Shown: positions 1 to 6,911 of the stretch, piece after piece
Layout of the letters: every line of letters begins with the position of its first letter
Numbering within the stretch: the stretch's first letter is position 1
Source of the DNA: an uncultured bacterium
GTDB taxonomy: Bacteria; Patescibacteriota; Patescibacteriia; 2-12-FULL-60-25
Direction of reading: 5' to 3'
Assembly: GCA_937949995.1 (NCBI GenBank)
Contig: CALFEO010000021.1
Span: 1 to 10,444 of the forward strand
DNA: 10,444 bases
Notes under the pieces: generated by a model
The model's input: only the letters and a program-made list of their open reading frames with translations
Database searches by the model: none
Told to the model about the DNA's origin: nothing
Program-made: the position numbers and the translations under genes

Positions 1-8
1 TTTTTACA

Positions 9-38
9 GCACGGATAATCACAAGGATTATCCCTACG
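9..38 (-). repeat. 30-base hairpin element, ATAATC-arm type, copy 1
   Basis: Arms GGATAATC (13-20) and GATTATCC (26-33) pair perfectly over 8 bp around a 5-base loop. On the minus strand the element begins CGTAGGG and ends CCGTGC. The identical second copy is at 189-218. It shares its skeleton with the element at 126-155, but with different paired bases. Confidence 0.8.
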
Positions 39-125
39 GAGGATCGCAACACCTGACACGGATAATCATAACCCTTCGTATAACTTCGGGTCACAGGCGA
101 GGTTTATCCCTACGGCGTCCGTTTT

Positions 126-155
126 CGTAGGGGCAAACCTGGTGTTTGCCCGTGC
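126..155 (+). repeat. 30-base hairpin element, GCAAAC-arm type
   Basis: Arms GGGCAAAC (131-138) and GTTTGCCC (144-151) form an 8-bp perfect stem with a 5-base loop. Aligned to the minus strand of 9-38, both are 30 bases and differ at seven positions. Six of these form three fully compensated base pairs; the seventh is in the loop. Similar GTAGGGGC-type palindromes are, from general knowledge, common intergenic repeats in several bacterial phyla. Confidence 0.8.
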
Positions 156-188
156 TTAAGCGAAGCAATGGCAATTATGGTTTTTACA

Positions 189-218
189 GCACGGATAATC
201 ACAAGGATTATCCCTACG
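189..218 (-). repeat. 30-base hairpin element, ATAATC-arm type, copy 2
   Basis: This copy is identical to the one at 9-38 and was produced by the 180-bp duplication. Arms are GGATAATC and GATTATCC with a 5-base loop. Confidence 0.8.
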
Positions 219-235
219 GAGGATCGCAACACCTG

Positions 236-294
236 GCACGGATAATCATAACCCTTCGTATAACTTCGGGTCACAGGCAAGGATTATCCCTACG
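236..294. repeat. Loop-expanded hairpin element
   Basis: The left half (GCACGGATAATC) and right half (GGATTATCCCTACG) match the 30-base element, but about 30 extra bases lie in the loop position. The duplicate at 56-114 has one arm changed (GGTTTATCC), which weakens the stem. This looks like insertion into the loop of an older hairpin copy. Confidence 0.65.
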
Positions 295-309
295 AAAGAA
301 GGTTTTGGC

Positions 310-370
310 GGAGATTTCTCACATCCGATTCTCCGCCTGAGGCGGATGCGCCTCAGGAGCAGAAATGACA
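310..370 (+). repeat. Long form of the GGAGATTTCTC / GAAATGACA element
   Basis: This 61-base element starts GGAGATTTCTCACATCCG and ends GAAATGACA. It equals the 31-base short form (7911-7941, 8872-8902, 9013-9043) plus a 30-base insert at 332-361. The insert offers two mutually exclusive hairpins: TCCGCC/GGCGGA (332-337 with 341-346) and CCTGAGGCG/CGCCTCAGG (336-344 with 349-357). A decayed long copy is at 7052-7112. Confidence 0.75.
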
Positions 371-382
371 GGGTTTAGTCCT

Positions 383-403
383 GGCTGGTAGCTGGAAGCT
401 GTT
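383..403 (-). repeat. AGCT-type heptanucleotide array at the 3' end of the phosphatidyltransferase gene
   Basis: Three 7-base units (GGCTGGT, AGCTGGA, AGCTGTT) lie one base from the stop codon at 405-407. On the coding strand the array therefore starts right after the stop, as also seen at 8062-8096 and 9059-9100. Confidence 0.65.
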
Positions 404-404
404 A

Positions 405-980
405 TTACAGTCCGTAAGTCAGCAACGAGGTGATGGCAAAGCCTAGGGAGATGATCATGAGGGCGGTGCCGAAAAAGATGAGGATGGGTTGGGCGAGGAG
501 AGCGCCCAAGAGCATAAAGCCGAGACCGAAAGCTTGAAGTGTAAATTTAACTTTACCGGCTCCATTGGCACAAATGTATTCACCGCGGCGGCGTCGCGAG
601 TAGGCGCCCAAGACAATCAGGAATTCCAAAAAGATGACAGTGTAGGCCAATAGAGGCGAGACATTGCGAACGATAAAGATACCCCCAACCGAAGCCATTA
701 ACAGTTTATCGGCGGTTGGATCCAGAATAGCTCCCCAAAGAGTGATCTGCTTGCGGACTCGAGCCATGGCGCCGTCCACCATGTCGGTGAATGCGGTAAA
801 AGCAAATAACGGAAGCAAGATAATCCAGTTTTCTATCAAGACAAAATAAACGTTGGCGGGAATTAACAGCAAGCGCAAAATGGTAATGTGGTTGGGCTTG
901 ATCCAATGCGGAATCAACGGCAATAATGTTTTGGCCAAAATACGATCTTGCTTGTAAAGCACGATGGTTTCATTGGTCAT
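405..980 (-). CDS. CDP-alcohol phosphatidyltransferase family protein (PgsA-like)
   Basis: This integral membrane enzyme should transfer a phosphoalcohol headgroup from a CDP-alcohol (such as CDP-diacylglycerol to glycerol-3-phosphate, as in PgsA) at the cytoplasmic membrane. The family signature is complete: D66, D69, G70, A73 and R74, then eight residues, G83, D87 and D91. The four aspartates bind the metal and substrate. Several hydrophobic helices surround it, at roughly residues 33-50, 52-68, 92-125 and 140-190. At 191 aa it is about the usual family length. I chose the ATG at 980, which begins MTNETIVLYK; an in-frame ATG at 1007 would add nine residues and sit closer to the divergent gene. 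Neither start has a Shine-Dalgarno sequence. The substrate alcohol cannot be read from the sequence. The gene is single and divergent from the membrane protein. Confidence 0.9.
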   Translation of the reverse strand: MTNETIVLYKQDRILAKTLLPLIPHWIKPNHITILRLLLIPANVYFVLIENWIILLPLFAFTAFTDMVDGAMARVRKQITLWGAILDPTADKLLMASVGGIFIVRNVSPLLAYTVIFLEFLIVLGAYSRRRRGEYICANGAGKVKFTLQAFGLGFMLLGALLAQPILIFFGTALMIISLGFAITSLLTYGL

Positions 981-1028
981 GAATTTTTTTTCGGTAAGCC
1001 ATCCCATAACAACGGTATTTATGATAAC
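981..1028. promoter_or_regulatory. Short divergent start region
   Basis: About 48 bases separate the two divergent starts, or about 21 if the phosphatidyltransferase starts at 1007. Any promoters must sit here or inside the opposing genes. A TATGAT sequence (1020-1025) resembles a -10 box for the plus-strand gene but lies too close to its ATG and has no good -35, so no promoter is called. Confidence 0.3.
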
Positions 1029-3155
1029 ATGAATTCAACAAATATGGGAGAAAGAACATTAGATGCCATAGCGGGCATCGTATTCGTTATATTGATACTG
1101 GGCATGGAATACTGGGCGCTGGATTTGTTTTCGGCCACCAGACCTTATTTATGGACATTTGCCATCTTATTTCACGCTTATGTATTCGGCAAAAACGTTT
1201 TTCCGGCACGGCACTGGTTGATTACATATTTATACGGTTTTATTTTACTGATTGCGGTGCAAAGTATATCGCAAGTAATCTGGTTTTATATCGGCGCGCC
1301 TTTGGGCAGTCTTTCGGATGCTTGGTCACTCTCCATCGCCATAGCGGCGGCTCATCTTTCGGGGGTAACCGCGGAAACTGTTTTGCTTACTTCGGCTCCG
1401 CCGGTTCCGCAAAGCGAGCCATGGGACAATAAGCGCAGATTTTTAGCTGCGGTCATCGGCTTGGCAGCGATTGCGGCTTTTGTTTTTGTTATTGTTTCAG
1501 CTTGGAATGCGCGGACTTTTGAAAGCATTCGCACGCCTTGGCCATTACTGGACGCCGGAGTACTGCCCGCAATCGCTTTGCTGTGGCTGGCGGTTGCGGC
1601 CAGCGCTTTAATCGTGAGATGCGCCACCTTGGCATCGATTCATGCGGCATTGGCCATTTTGGCGGTACTTGGCATCGCACCCATCATGTATGTTTTGGGT
1701 TACGGCTTTGACGGCTTTTTACATGTTGCGGGTGAAAAAGTGTTATTGAATACGGGAACATTGGAGCCAATGCCTTATTATTACATGGGTCAATATGTTT
1801 TCAGCACTTGGATAGCCAGAGTTTTTGATTTGCCCTTGGAATACATTTCGCGCTGGCTCATACCGATTATGGCCGCCATATTGCTTCCGGCAAGTTTGAC
1901 TTTTGCTTACCAGCGCTTTTCACCCAATTATTATACGGCTTTGATTTTAACTTTACTGCCTCTCTCAATGTTTATAGCGCCGACTCCGCAGGGCTTGGCA
2001 ATCATTGTCGGGCTCTCAGCCGTTATGCTGGCCATCGGCTCAGCCGAAAAACATATTCGTATAACCGGTCCCATCTGGCTGGGGTTGTGGAGCATAGCCA
2101 TTCATCCTTTAGCGGGCATACCGCTGACGTTATTCGCCATCGCTCTAATGATCCGCAGATCCGCATCTTTACCGGCCGGTATTGCCTCGTTTATCATTGC
2201 CGCGCTAAGCGGATTGGCTGTTCCGGCTTTGTTTTATGCGGCCAGCGCCATTGTGCCCAGCTTGGCCATTCAATGGGATTTTAATTCAGCCGGTCAGGCC
2301 GGAAGTTGGATTGATACCTTAAAAGGATTATTGCCTTGGCTGGGTAATAAATTCGTTTTATGGCCGGCTTGGTCATCACTGGTAACGGCTTTCGTGCCGA
2401 TTTTGGGTTTGGGCTTGGCTTTAGCCGGATTCTTTTTACCGATCAAGGTACGCCGGCGCACGGCCATGTTTTTGGCCGCCTCCGCATCGCTGATAATTTC
2501 CGCGGGTTTATTGGAACATGCCAGTGATTTTACCGAGCTCATCAGTTATGAAAAAGGTGATTATGCGGGCAGATTGATGCAGATGGGAATCATGATGTTG
2601 ATAATAGCGGCCGTACCAACCTTGAGTTTCTTAATGGAAAAAATCCGTACCGGCATACCTATAGCGGTTTTGGCCGTCTTGTTGTTTACCGGAGCCATAG
2701 GCGCGGCCAATGCGCACAATGCTTTGCCTCGGCATGATTCGGTGGAGGCCAGCAGAGGCTGGAGTACGGGCAAAGCCGAAATCGAAGCGGTTCGTTGGAT
2801 TGAGAGATCGGCCAAAGGCCAAGAGTATACGGTTTTAGCCAATCAAGCCGTTAGCGCGGCCGCGGTTAAAGAATTGGGATTCAAGCGCTATACCAAAGAT
2901 AATGTTTTCTTTTACCCGATACCCACTGGCGGCCCGCTCTACGAAATTTATCTGAAAATGACATACGAAGATCCATCCATCGAGACCGTACGCGAAGCCT
3001 CACGTTTGGGTCAAACGGATTTGGTCTTTGTGGTTATCAACGATTATTGGTGGAAGGCTCAAGAGCTGAACGAGCAAATATCAAAAATAGCGGACGCGGA
3101 ATGGGCCATCGAAAACCGTAAAATCATGATTTACAGATTTGATTTTGCAAAATGA
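1029..3155 (+). CDS. Polytopic membrane protein, probable GT-C-type glycosyltransferase
   Basis: With the start at 1029 (MNSTNMGERT) the protein is 708 aa. It has about a dozen hydrophobic helices over residues 10-565 and a soluble C-terminal domain of about 140 residues. An acidic first-loop motif after several helices, FDGFLHVAGEKVLLNTG with D228, H232 and E236, resembles the Asp-containing external loop of GT-C enzymes (PMT, ArnT and YfhO-like families). Those enzymes transfer sugars from polyprenyl-phosphate donors on the outer membrane face. The C-terminal domain has Trp- and Tyr-rich patches, including NDYWWKAQEL. An upstream ATG at 948 would overlap the divergent gene and is less likely; 1044 is also possible. 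None of these starts has a Shine-Dalgarno sequence. It ends 22 bases from the convergent GT4 gene. The gene is certain, but the GT-C assignment is inference and the substrate is unknown. Confidence 0.75.
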   Translation: MNSTNMGERTLDAIAGIVFVILILGMEYWALDLFSATRPYLWTFAILFHAYVFGKNVFPARHWLITYLYGFILLIAVQSISQVIWFYIGAPLGSLSDAWSLSIAIAAAHLSGVTAETVLLTSAPPVPQSEPWDNKRRFLAAVIGLAAIAAFVFVIVSAWNARTFESIRTPWPLLDAGVLPAIALLWLAVAASALIVRCATLASIHAALAILAVLGIAPIMYVLGYGFDGFLHVAGEKVLLNTGTLEPMPYYYMGQYVFSTWIARVFDLPLEYISRWLIPIMAAILLPASLTFAYQRFSPNYYTALILTLLPLSMFIAPTPQGLAIIVGLSAVMLAIGSAEKHIRITGPIWLGLWSIAIHPLAGIPLTLFAIALMIRRSASLPAGIASFIIAALSGLAVPALFYAASAIVPSLAIQWDFNSAGQAGSWIDTLKGLLPWLGNKFVLWPAWSSLVTAFVPILGLGLALAGFFLPIKVRRRTAMFLAASASLIISAGLLEHASDFTELISYEKGDYAGRLMQMGIMMLIIAAVPTLSFLMEKIRTGIPIAVLAVLLFTGAIGAANAHNALPRHDSVEASRGWSTGKAEIEAVRWIERSAKGQEYTVLANQAVSAAAVKELGFKRYTKDNVFFYPIPTGGPLYEIYLKMTYEDPSIETVREASRLGQTDLVFVVINDYWWKAQELNEQISKIADAEWAIENRKIMIYRFDFAK

Positions 3156-3177
3156 TATGCACGCGGCCAAATTCGAA

Positions 3178-4503
3178 TCATTCGGAAAGAGATTTTAGCA
3201 AGCGCTCCATTACGCTGTCGATATCATGTTGAGATAAAATTGAATCCGCCAAAGCAAGATCCGGATTTTTTTGCAGTTGATCTTTGATGGCTTGGGCCAG
3301 CTTTTCCGAATCTCCGGCAGGCACAAGCGTGCCGTAACCTTGAAGAAGCTCCCCCGCTCCGCCAATATCGGATGCCACGATGTTGGCACCCGCGGACATG
3401 GCTTCGAGTAAAACAGTGGGCTGATTTTCCAGCAGTAAAGACGGAAAAACAAATAACGAAGCTGACGAGTAATAATCGGCAAGTTTGTCGTGATCCAAAG
3501 CGCCGAGACACTCGATTGACGGGTCGTTTAACTTTTTGATGGTCTCGAGATATGGACCGGAGCCGATGATAACTAAATGAACTTTGAACCTGGAACTTGG
3601 AACTTGAATATCCGGACGTTGTGACCCTGAAGCATCCAGGCTGTGTTGAAAGAGTTGCCAGGCTTGGATGAGGACTTCCGCGCCTTTGTCTTTGGACACT
3701 CTGCCGACATATAAGACTCTCTTAACCCAAGCAATGTCCGATCTTCGCGGTTCGTAATTTGCAGTTCGACACTCCTTCGCTGAAACTTCGGAGCAAGGGC
3801 GTTCGACGTACGTAGTTCGCGGTTCGAAGTTCGAAGTTCGAGGTTCGAAGTTCGAAATTCGAGGTTCCAAGTTCTCAGTTCTAAGTTCGCGGTTCGCGAT
3901 TTGAATAGGATTGGGAATGACTACAGCTATGGAATTGGAAAAGAGATTAAAACTTTGATGATATTGAAGAAGCCAAGTGGATGGGGAAATCACGGTATGC
4001 GGAGATCCCAAGGCTTTGGATCGTTGTTTGGCCCAAAAAGAACGCCATAAACGGCGCAGAGACGCAAAAGATTCAGCAAAAAGAATTTGACCGGACGGCT
4101 CGAACATTTGCACGTCGTGGAGGATGTGGAGCCAGCGAATACCCGATTGGCTTAAAATTTTGAGAGAGCCCCATCCGCAACCGGTTAGATTGTGCGTGAT
4201 TACGGCATCAGGGTGGTAAGCGCGGACGGATTCTACGAGTGTGATATTGGGCGATAAATCCTCTAAATGAAAAATCAAGCGTGATAAAAAATTACTCTTG
4301 GGTAAATCCGCAAAAGGAGTTGTGGTTTGCGGTTTGAAGGTTACGATTGCCGGGTCGCCGGTTTCCATCGGAAAAGGTTCGGGAACAAAAATGCGCACCT
4401 CGTGGCCGTGAGACTTGAGCCACTCGGCTTGCAAAAACGCGATCCGGCCGGCACCGCCGCGCGAGTGAGGAGGATAGGAGTTGGCGACAAGCGCTATGCG
4501 CAT
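3178..4503 (-). CDS. GT4-family glycosyltransferase with in-frame repeat insertions
   Basis: This is a GT-B-fold retaining glycosyltransferase, probably transferring a nucleotide-activated sugar to a glycan in the cytoplasm. The N-terminal Rossmann domain begins MRIALVANSYPPHSRGG. The C-terminal domain opens VLYVGRVSKDKG (263-274) and carries the E-x7-E donor-binding motif at E359 and E367. I chose the ATG at 4503 because it starts the first beta strand; it overlaps the upstream GT4 gene by 10 bases, implying translational coupling. The longer frame from 4548 would add 15 unlikely residues. At 441 aa it is longer than typical GT4 proteins of about 360-400. The excess is in the interdomain linker (about 203-256), where heptad DNA gives the peptides EPRISNF, EPRTSNF and EPRTTYV. 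A second small array encodes PSSRFKVH near 302-309. The catalytic motifs remain intact. The acceptor is unknown. Confidence 0.9.
   Translation of the reverse strand: MRIALVANSYPPHSRGGAGRIAFLQAEWLKSHGHEVRIFVPEPFPMETGDPAIVTFKPQTTTPFADLPKSNFLSRLIFHLEDLSPNITLVESVRAYHPDAVITHNLTGCGWGSLKILSQSGIRWLHILHDVQMFEPSGQILFAESFASLRRLWRSFWAKQRSKALGSPHTVISPSTWLLQYHQSFNLFSNSIAVVIPNPIQIANRELRTENLEPRISNFEPRTSNFEPRTTYVERPCSEVSAKECRTANYEPRRSDIAWVKRVLYVGRVSKDKGAEVLIQAWQLFQHSLDASGSQRPDIQVPSSRFKVHLVIIGSGPYLETIKKLNDPSIECLGALDHDKLADYYSSASLFVFPSLLLENQPTVLLEAMSAGANIVASDIGGAGELLQGYGTLVPAGDSEKLAQAIKDQLQKNPDLALADSILSQHDIDSVMERLLKSLSE
3579..3606 (+). repeat. GAACTTG heptanucleotide array inside the GT4 gene
   Basis: Four units (GAACTTT, GAACCTG, GAACTTG, GAACTTG) lie inside the coding sequence and encode about residues 300-309. 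The unit is the reverse complement of the GTTC-type heptads at 3815-3905, so the two intragenic arrays face opposite ways. The position is a loop before the VIIGSG strand of the C-terminal domain. Confidence 0.75.
3815..3905 (+). repeat. GTTCGAA heptanucleotide array inside the GT4 gene
   Basis: Thirteen contiguous 7-base units match (G/A)TT(C/T)NNN, with GTTCGAA the most frequent (four exact copies). The array is read on the minus strand as part of the GT4 linker, residues 200-230, and a 7-bp DNA period gives a 7-residue peptide period. Degraded relatives continue to about 3743. Units are imperfect, so slippage would be slower than in a pure tract. Confidence 0.85.
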
Positions 4504-5603
4504 AATTGTTGATATTGCTCGATCAAAGCTTTGGCATGCTTCTCCCAATTAAAGGTTACGGATTTGGCGCGCGCGGCTGAAGAATATTTGTTAAGTAAAT
4601 TTTCGTCGGAAGCCATTAAACGCAAGGCCTGTACCAAGCAATCCAGATCAGCTTTGGGGATAAGCAAACCGGCATCTTGAGCGATAACGCGCACTCCGGG
4701 CAAACGGCTGGCAACAATAGGCACTCCGCAAGCCATGGCCTCGAGCATGGCCAAACCGAAAGCTTCGGCGCCATTGGTGCTGGGAAAAGCGAAGACATCC
4801 ATACTGCGATATGCGCAAAGCAAATCTTCTTGATTCAAGCGACCGGCAAAATGCACTCTGTCGGAGACTTTGAGATCTCCGGCAAGACGACGATATTTGG
4901 ATTGCAACTCTCCATCTCCAACCAAGAGCAAGTGAATGTTTTCCGGTAAACGAGGCATGGCCTTGATAAGCATATCCACACCCTTAAAACGATGCGCACG
5001 ATCTTGAACGCTGACCGTGCCGATAACGAAAGACCCGGGCGAGATGCCGAATTTTTCACGATGCGGAGTGCCGGAGCACATGCAATCCGTATCCACACCA
5101 AAAGGAAGCTCCACCACTTTTTCAGGCATTTGCTCCAAAACCGATTTATAAGATGAATTCTCGGCGTAATCGTATGAAGATATGAAAAGTTTATCGGCGG
5201 AGCGCAATAATCCGGGCTGAATATATTTGCGATGCAAGTCAAAAATAAGACCTTTACAGCCGTCGGCTTGAGCGTCCATGTGCAATGTCATAACCAAATG
5301 TTTGATTAAGCCGGCTTTTTTTAAGCGCACGATTTGTTCGGCGGCGCCGTAAAAAGGATAATGAAGATGAACCACGTCCGCATCTTGGACGGCCTGTTTG
5401 AGACCGCGCAAGATGGCCGCATTGCCGAGCCTGAAGCAAGGCAATTCGATCATGTATTTAGCCGGTTCGCGGCCGGCCAGCTTGGGACAAGCAAACCAAG
5501 CTTGGACTCCGCTTTTAAGCAAACAGCGGACCTCTTGGTCGGCGACAACGCCCATGCCTCCGCCTTTGGGCGGAGCCACACAGCAGATATGAAGGATTTG
5601 CAT
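4494..5603 (-). CDS. GT4-family glycosyltransferase
   Basis: This 369-aa GT-B-fold retaining glycosyltransferase should add a sugar from a nucleotide-sugar donor to a growing surface glycan or glycolipid in the cytoplasm. The N-terminal acceptor domain begins MQILHICCVAPPKGGGMGVV with a Gly-rich loop. The donor domain shows RFKGVD (205-210), LLLVGDGELQ (226-235) and the E-x7-E motif E280 to E288 in FPSTNGAEAFGLAMLEAM, followed by GVPIVAS. Its length is typical and no insertion is seen. The ATG at 5603 immediately precedes the first beta strand, and no Shine-Dalgarno sequence precedes it. The 155-base leader contains repeated and inverted AGTTCATCAAGA copies. Its stop overlaps the next GT4 start by 10 bases. 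Donor and acceptor cannot be named. Confidence 0.93.
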   Translation of the reverse strand: MQILHICCVAPPKGGGMGVVADQEVRCLLKSGVQAWFACPKLAGREPAKYMIELPCFRLGNAAILRGLKQAVQDADVVHLHYPFYGAAEQIVRLKKAGLIKHLVMTLHMDAQADGCKGLIFDLHRKYIQPGLLRSADKLFISSYDYAENSSYKSVLEQMPEKVVELPFGVDTDCMCSGTPHREKFGISPGSFVIGTVSVQDRAHRFKGVDMLIKAMPRLPENIHLLLVGDGELQSKYRRLAGDLKVSDRVHFAGRLNQEDLLCAYRSMDVFAFPSTNGAEAFGLAMLEAMACGVPIVASRLPGVRVIAQDAGLLIPKADLDCLVQALRLMASDENLLNKYSSAARAKSVTFNWEKHAKALIEQYQQLCA

Positions 5604-5758
5604 AGGATTAAACTTTAGTTAAAAGTTCATCAAGATAAAAGTTTATCAGGAGTTCATCAAGACTAAAGTTTATCAGGAGCAACTTAAGCACCTCTTGATG
5701 AACTTTATACTTTTCTCTTGATGAACTTTATTCTTGATGAACATGATGCTTTAGCCGG
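5604..5758 (-). repeat. Repeat-built leader between GT2 and GT4 genes
   Basis: On the plus strand AGTTCATCAAGA occurs at 5624-5635 and 5651-5662, within two tandem 27-base units (5624-5650 and 5651-5677) that differ by two bases. Its reverse complement occurs at 5693-5704 and 5716-5727, with an 11-base version at 5732-5742. In the minus-strand transcript three copies precede two complementary copies, and the GT4 start follows about 20 bases later. Several alternative stems are possible. It could be a terminator of the upstream gene, an attenuator, or only a repeat hot spot. Confidence 0.7.
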
Positions 5759-6874
5759 TTACCAGCTAATAATCATTAAATAGCTCGCGTAGAGGGATTT
5801 CCAGAAAGGGTTGGCGATGCGCTCGGCCCAGCCGCTTTTGAGTTCTTGATATTCGATCTTATGAGCCATGCGGGCCATGATCAAGCAATCCGGAACTCGA
5901 CGCGTGGCGCGAATACGTTCGCGGGCTTTAAGGAGATAACTCCATGTCGAGGGTTTAAGAAAAAAGAATGAGGCTTTGAATTTTTGTTTCAGCCAACCGC
6001 CTTTGACCGCAAAAGCCCAAATGGCCATGTCGGTGGCAAAGAGAGCGGGCAATAAAGCAATGATTGTTAACAGTTTATAATTTTTTAAGAGAACAAGCCA
6101 GCGGTTGCGCTCCATAAGGTGCCATTTGGCTATGGAACGCGAAAATTCGTAGTGATGGATAACCTTGCTTTTGGGAGCCAGATAGTTACTGCGCCCCGTA
6201 AGCATGATGCGCCAGCCCAGATCCAAATCCTCGTGATAAGCGAACAAAGTTTCGTCAAACAACCCAACTTCGTTTAAGACTTTAACGGGAATCAAGACTC
6301 CTGCGCCCGAGGGATAGCCGATGGCACATGACTCGGTTGGCGCGGATGACAAAGGGTCGTGATCGCCCATGCAGTAACCGAATCCTAAAAAATGCAAAGC
6401 ATTACCCCGCGAATTCATTTGATCTTGATTGTCACCACGAATCAGAAGGGATTGCACGGAGCCGACCAGTTCTTTGGTTTTGGCGACTTTGATAACTTCG
6501 GACAAAGTATCCGGAAAAATTTCGGTATCAGGATTCAATAGATAAACATAGTCACTCCCCTGTTGCATTGCCCATTGCATTACATAATTGTTGCCGCCCG
6601 CAAAACCCAAGTTGGCATGCGGTTCGTGAATGCGGACTTCGGGCAATGAATTTTGCAAAGACTCGAGTTTGCGCTTAACTTCTTCCACAGTGCCATCACC
6701 ATCTTTATTGATGACGACGTGGATGCGCCAGCTGTCGCGAGGGTAAGCGACTTTGGCGAGCGACTCGAAAAGAGCGTCCATGAATTTGACATGATCGTAG
6801 GAAACGATAATCAACTCGACTTTGGGATGAGCGGGTGATGGTTCTTGAGTTTGATAATCATTGAGTTCAGACAT
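5759..6874 (-). CDS. GT2-family glycosyltransferase, rhamnosyltransferase-like
   Basis: This GT-A-fold inverting glycosyltransferase of 371 aa probably adds a sugar such as rhamnose to a lipid-linked glycan at the inner face of the membrane. The order of motifs is family-typical: VELIIVSYDH at about 19-28, NLGFAGGNN (88-96), the metal-binding LLNPDTE (112-118), the acceptor-side EDLDLGWR (215-222) and HHYEFS (240-245). A hydrophobic stretch at about 266-290 and basic C-terminal residues suggest membrane association, as in WbbL-like enzymes. The start MSELNDYQTQ leaves a short polar lead before the first strand. No Shine-Dalgarno sequence is visible, and an AGCT heptad array lies 10-37 bases upstream. 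It is separated from DUF2304 by 300 bases and from the GT4 gene by 155. The sugar specificity is a guess from family resemblance. Confidence 0.92.
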   Translation of the reverse strand: MSELNDYQTQEPSPAHPKVELIIVSYDHVKFMDALFESLAKVAYPRDSWRIHVVINKDGDGTVEEVKRKLESLQNSLPEVRIHEPHANLGFAGGNNYVMQWAMQQGSDYVYLLNPDTEIFPDTLSEVIKVAKTKELVGSVQSLLIRGDNQDQMNSRGNALHFLGFGYCMGDHDPLSSAPTESCAIGYPSGAGVLIPVKVLNEVGLFDETLFAYHEDLDLGWRIMLTGRSNYLAPKSKVIHHYEFSRSIAKWHLMERNRWLVLLKNYKLLTIIALLPALFATDMAIWAFAVKGGWLKQKFKASFFFLKPSTWSYLLKARERIRATRRVPDCLIMARMAHKIEYQELKSGWAERIANPFWKSLYASYLMIISW

Positions 6875-6883
6875 AACTTACTA

Positions 6884-6911
6884 AGCTACGAGCTACGAGC
6901 TTCGAGCTACT
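6884..6911 (+). repeat. AGCT-type heptanucleotide array upstream of the GT2 gene
   Basis: The four units are AGCTACG, AGCTACG, AGCTTCG and AGCTACT. The last three bases of each unit show it is inverted relative to the arrays at 383, 8062, 8918 and 9059. It ends 10 bases upstream of the GT2 start codon. Confidence 0.75.

Larger units (their letters stand above)
1..404. repeat. Gene-free repeat region with a 180-bp tandem duplication
   Basis: No credible gene lies here; the only open frame (146-340) is translated repeat. Bases 1-114 recur at 181-294 with three mismatches (56/236, 99/279, 103/283), an exact 180-base offset. Inside are 30-base hairpin elements, a loop-expanded hairpin, a 61-base composite element (310-370) and a short heptad array (383-403). 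The region lies downstream of the phosphatidyltransferase gene and may contain its transcript end, but no stem followed by a T-tract is visible. Confidence 0.85.

Noticed and set aside
146..340. Open frame of 64 codons in the left repeat region
   Set aside because: It is a translation of hairpin repeats, overlaps the 180-bp duplication, and resembles no protein family.
948..1028. Upstream start for the membrane protein at 948
   Set aside because: It would extend the protein into the divergent phosphatidyltransferase coding region, and the extra residues have no membrane or signal character.
3142..3180. Bidirectional terminator between the convergent genes
   Set aside because: ATTTTGCAAAAT (3142-3153) is a perfect palindrome but too tight to fold and has no GC stem; the 22-base spacer has no other hairpin of note.
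5624..5742. Possible CRISPR-like array in the 27-bp repeats
   Set aside because: Only two adjacent units exist with no spacers between them, further copies are inverted, and no cas genes are present.
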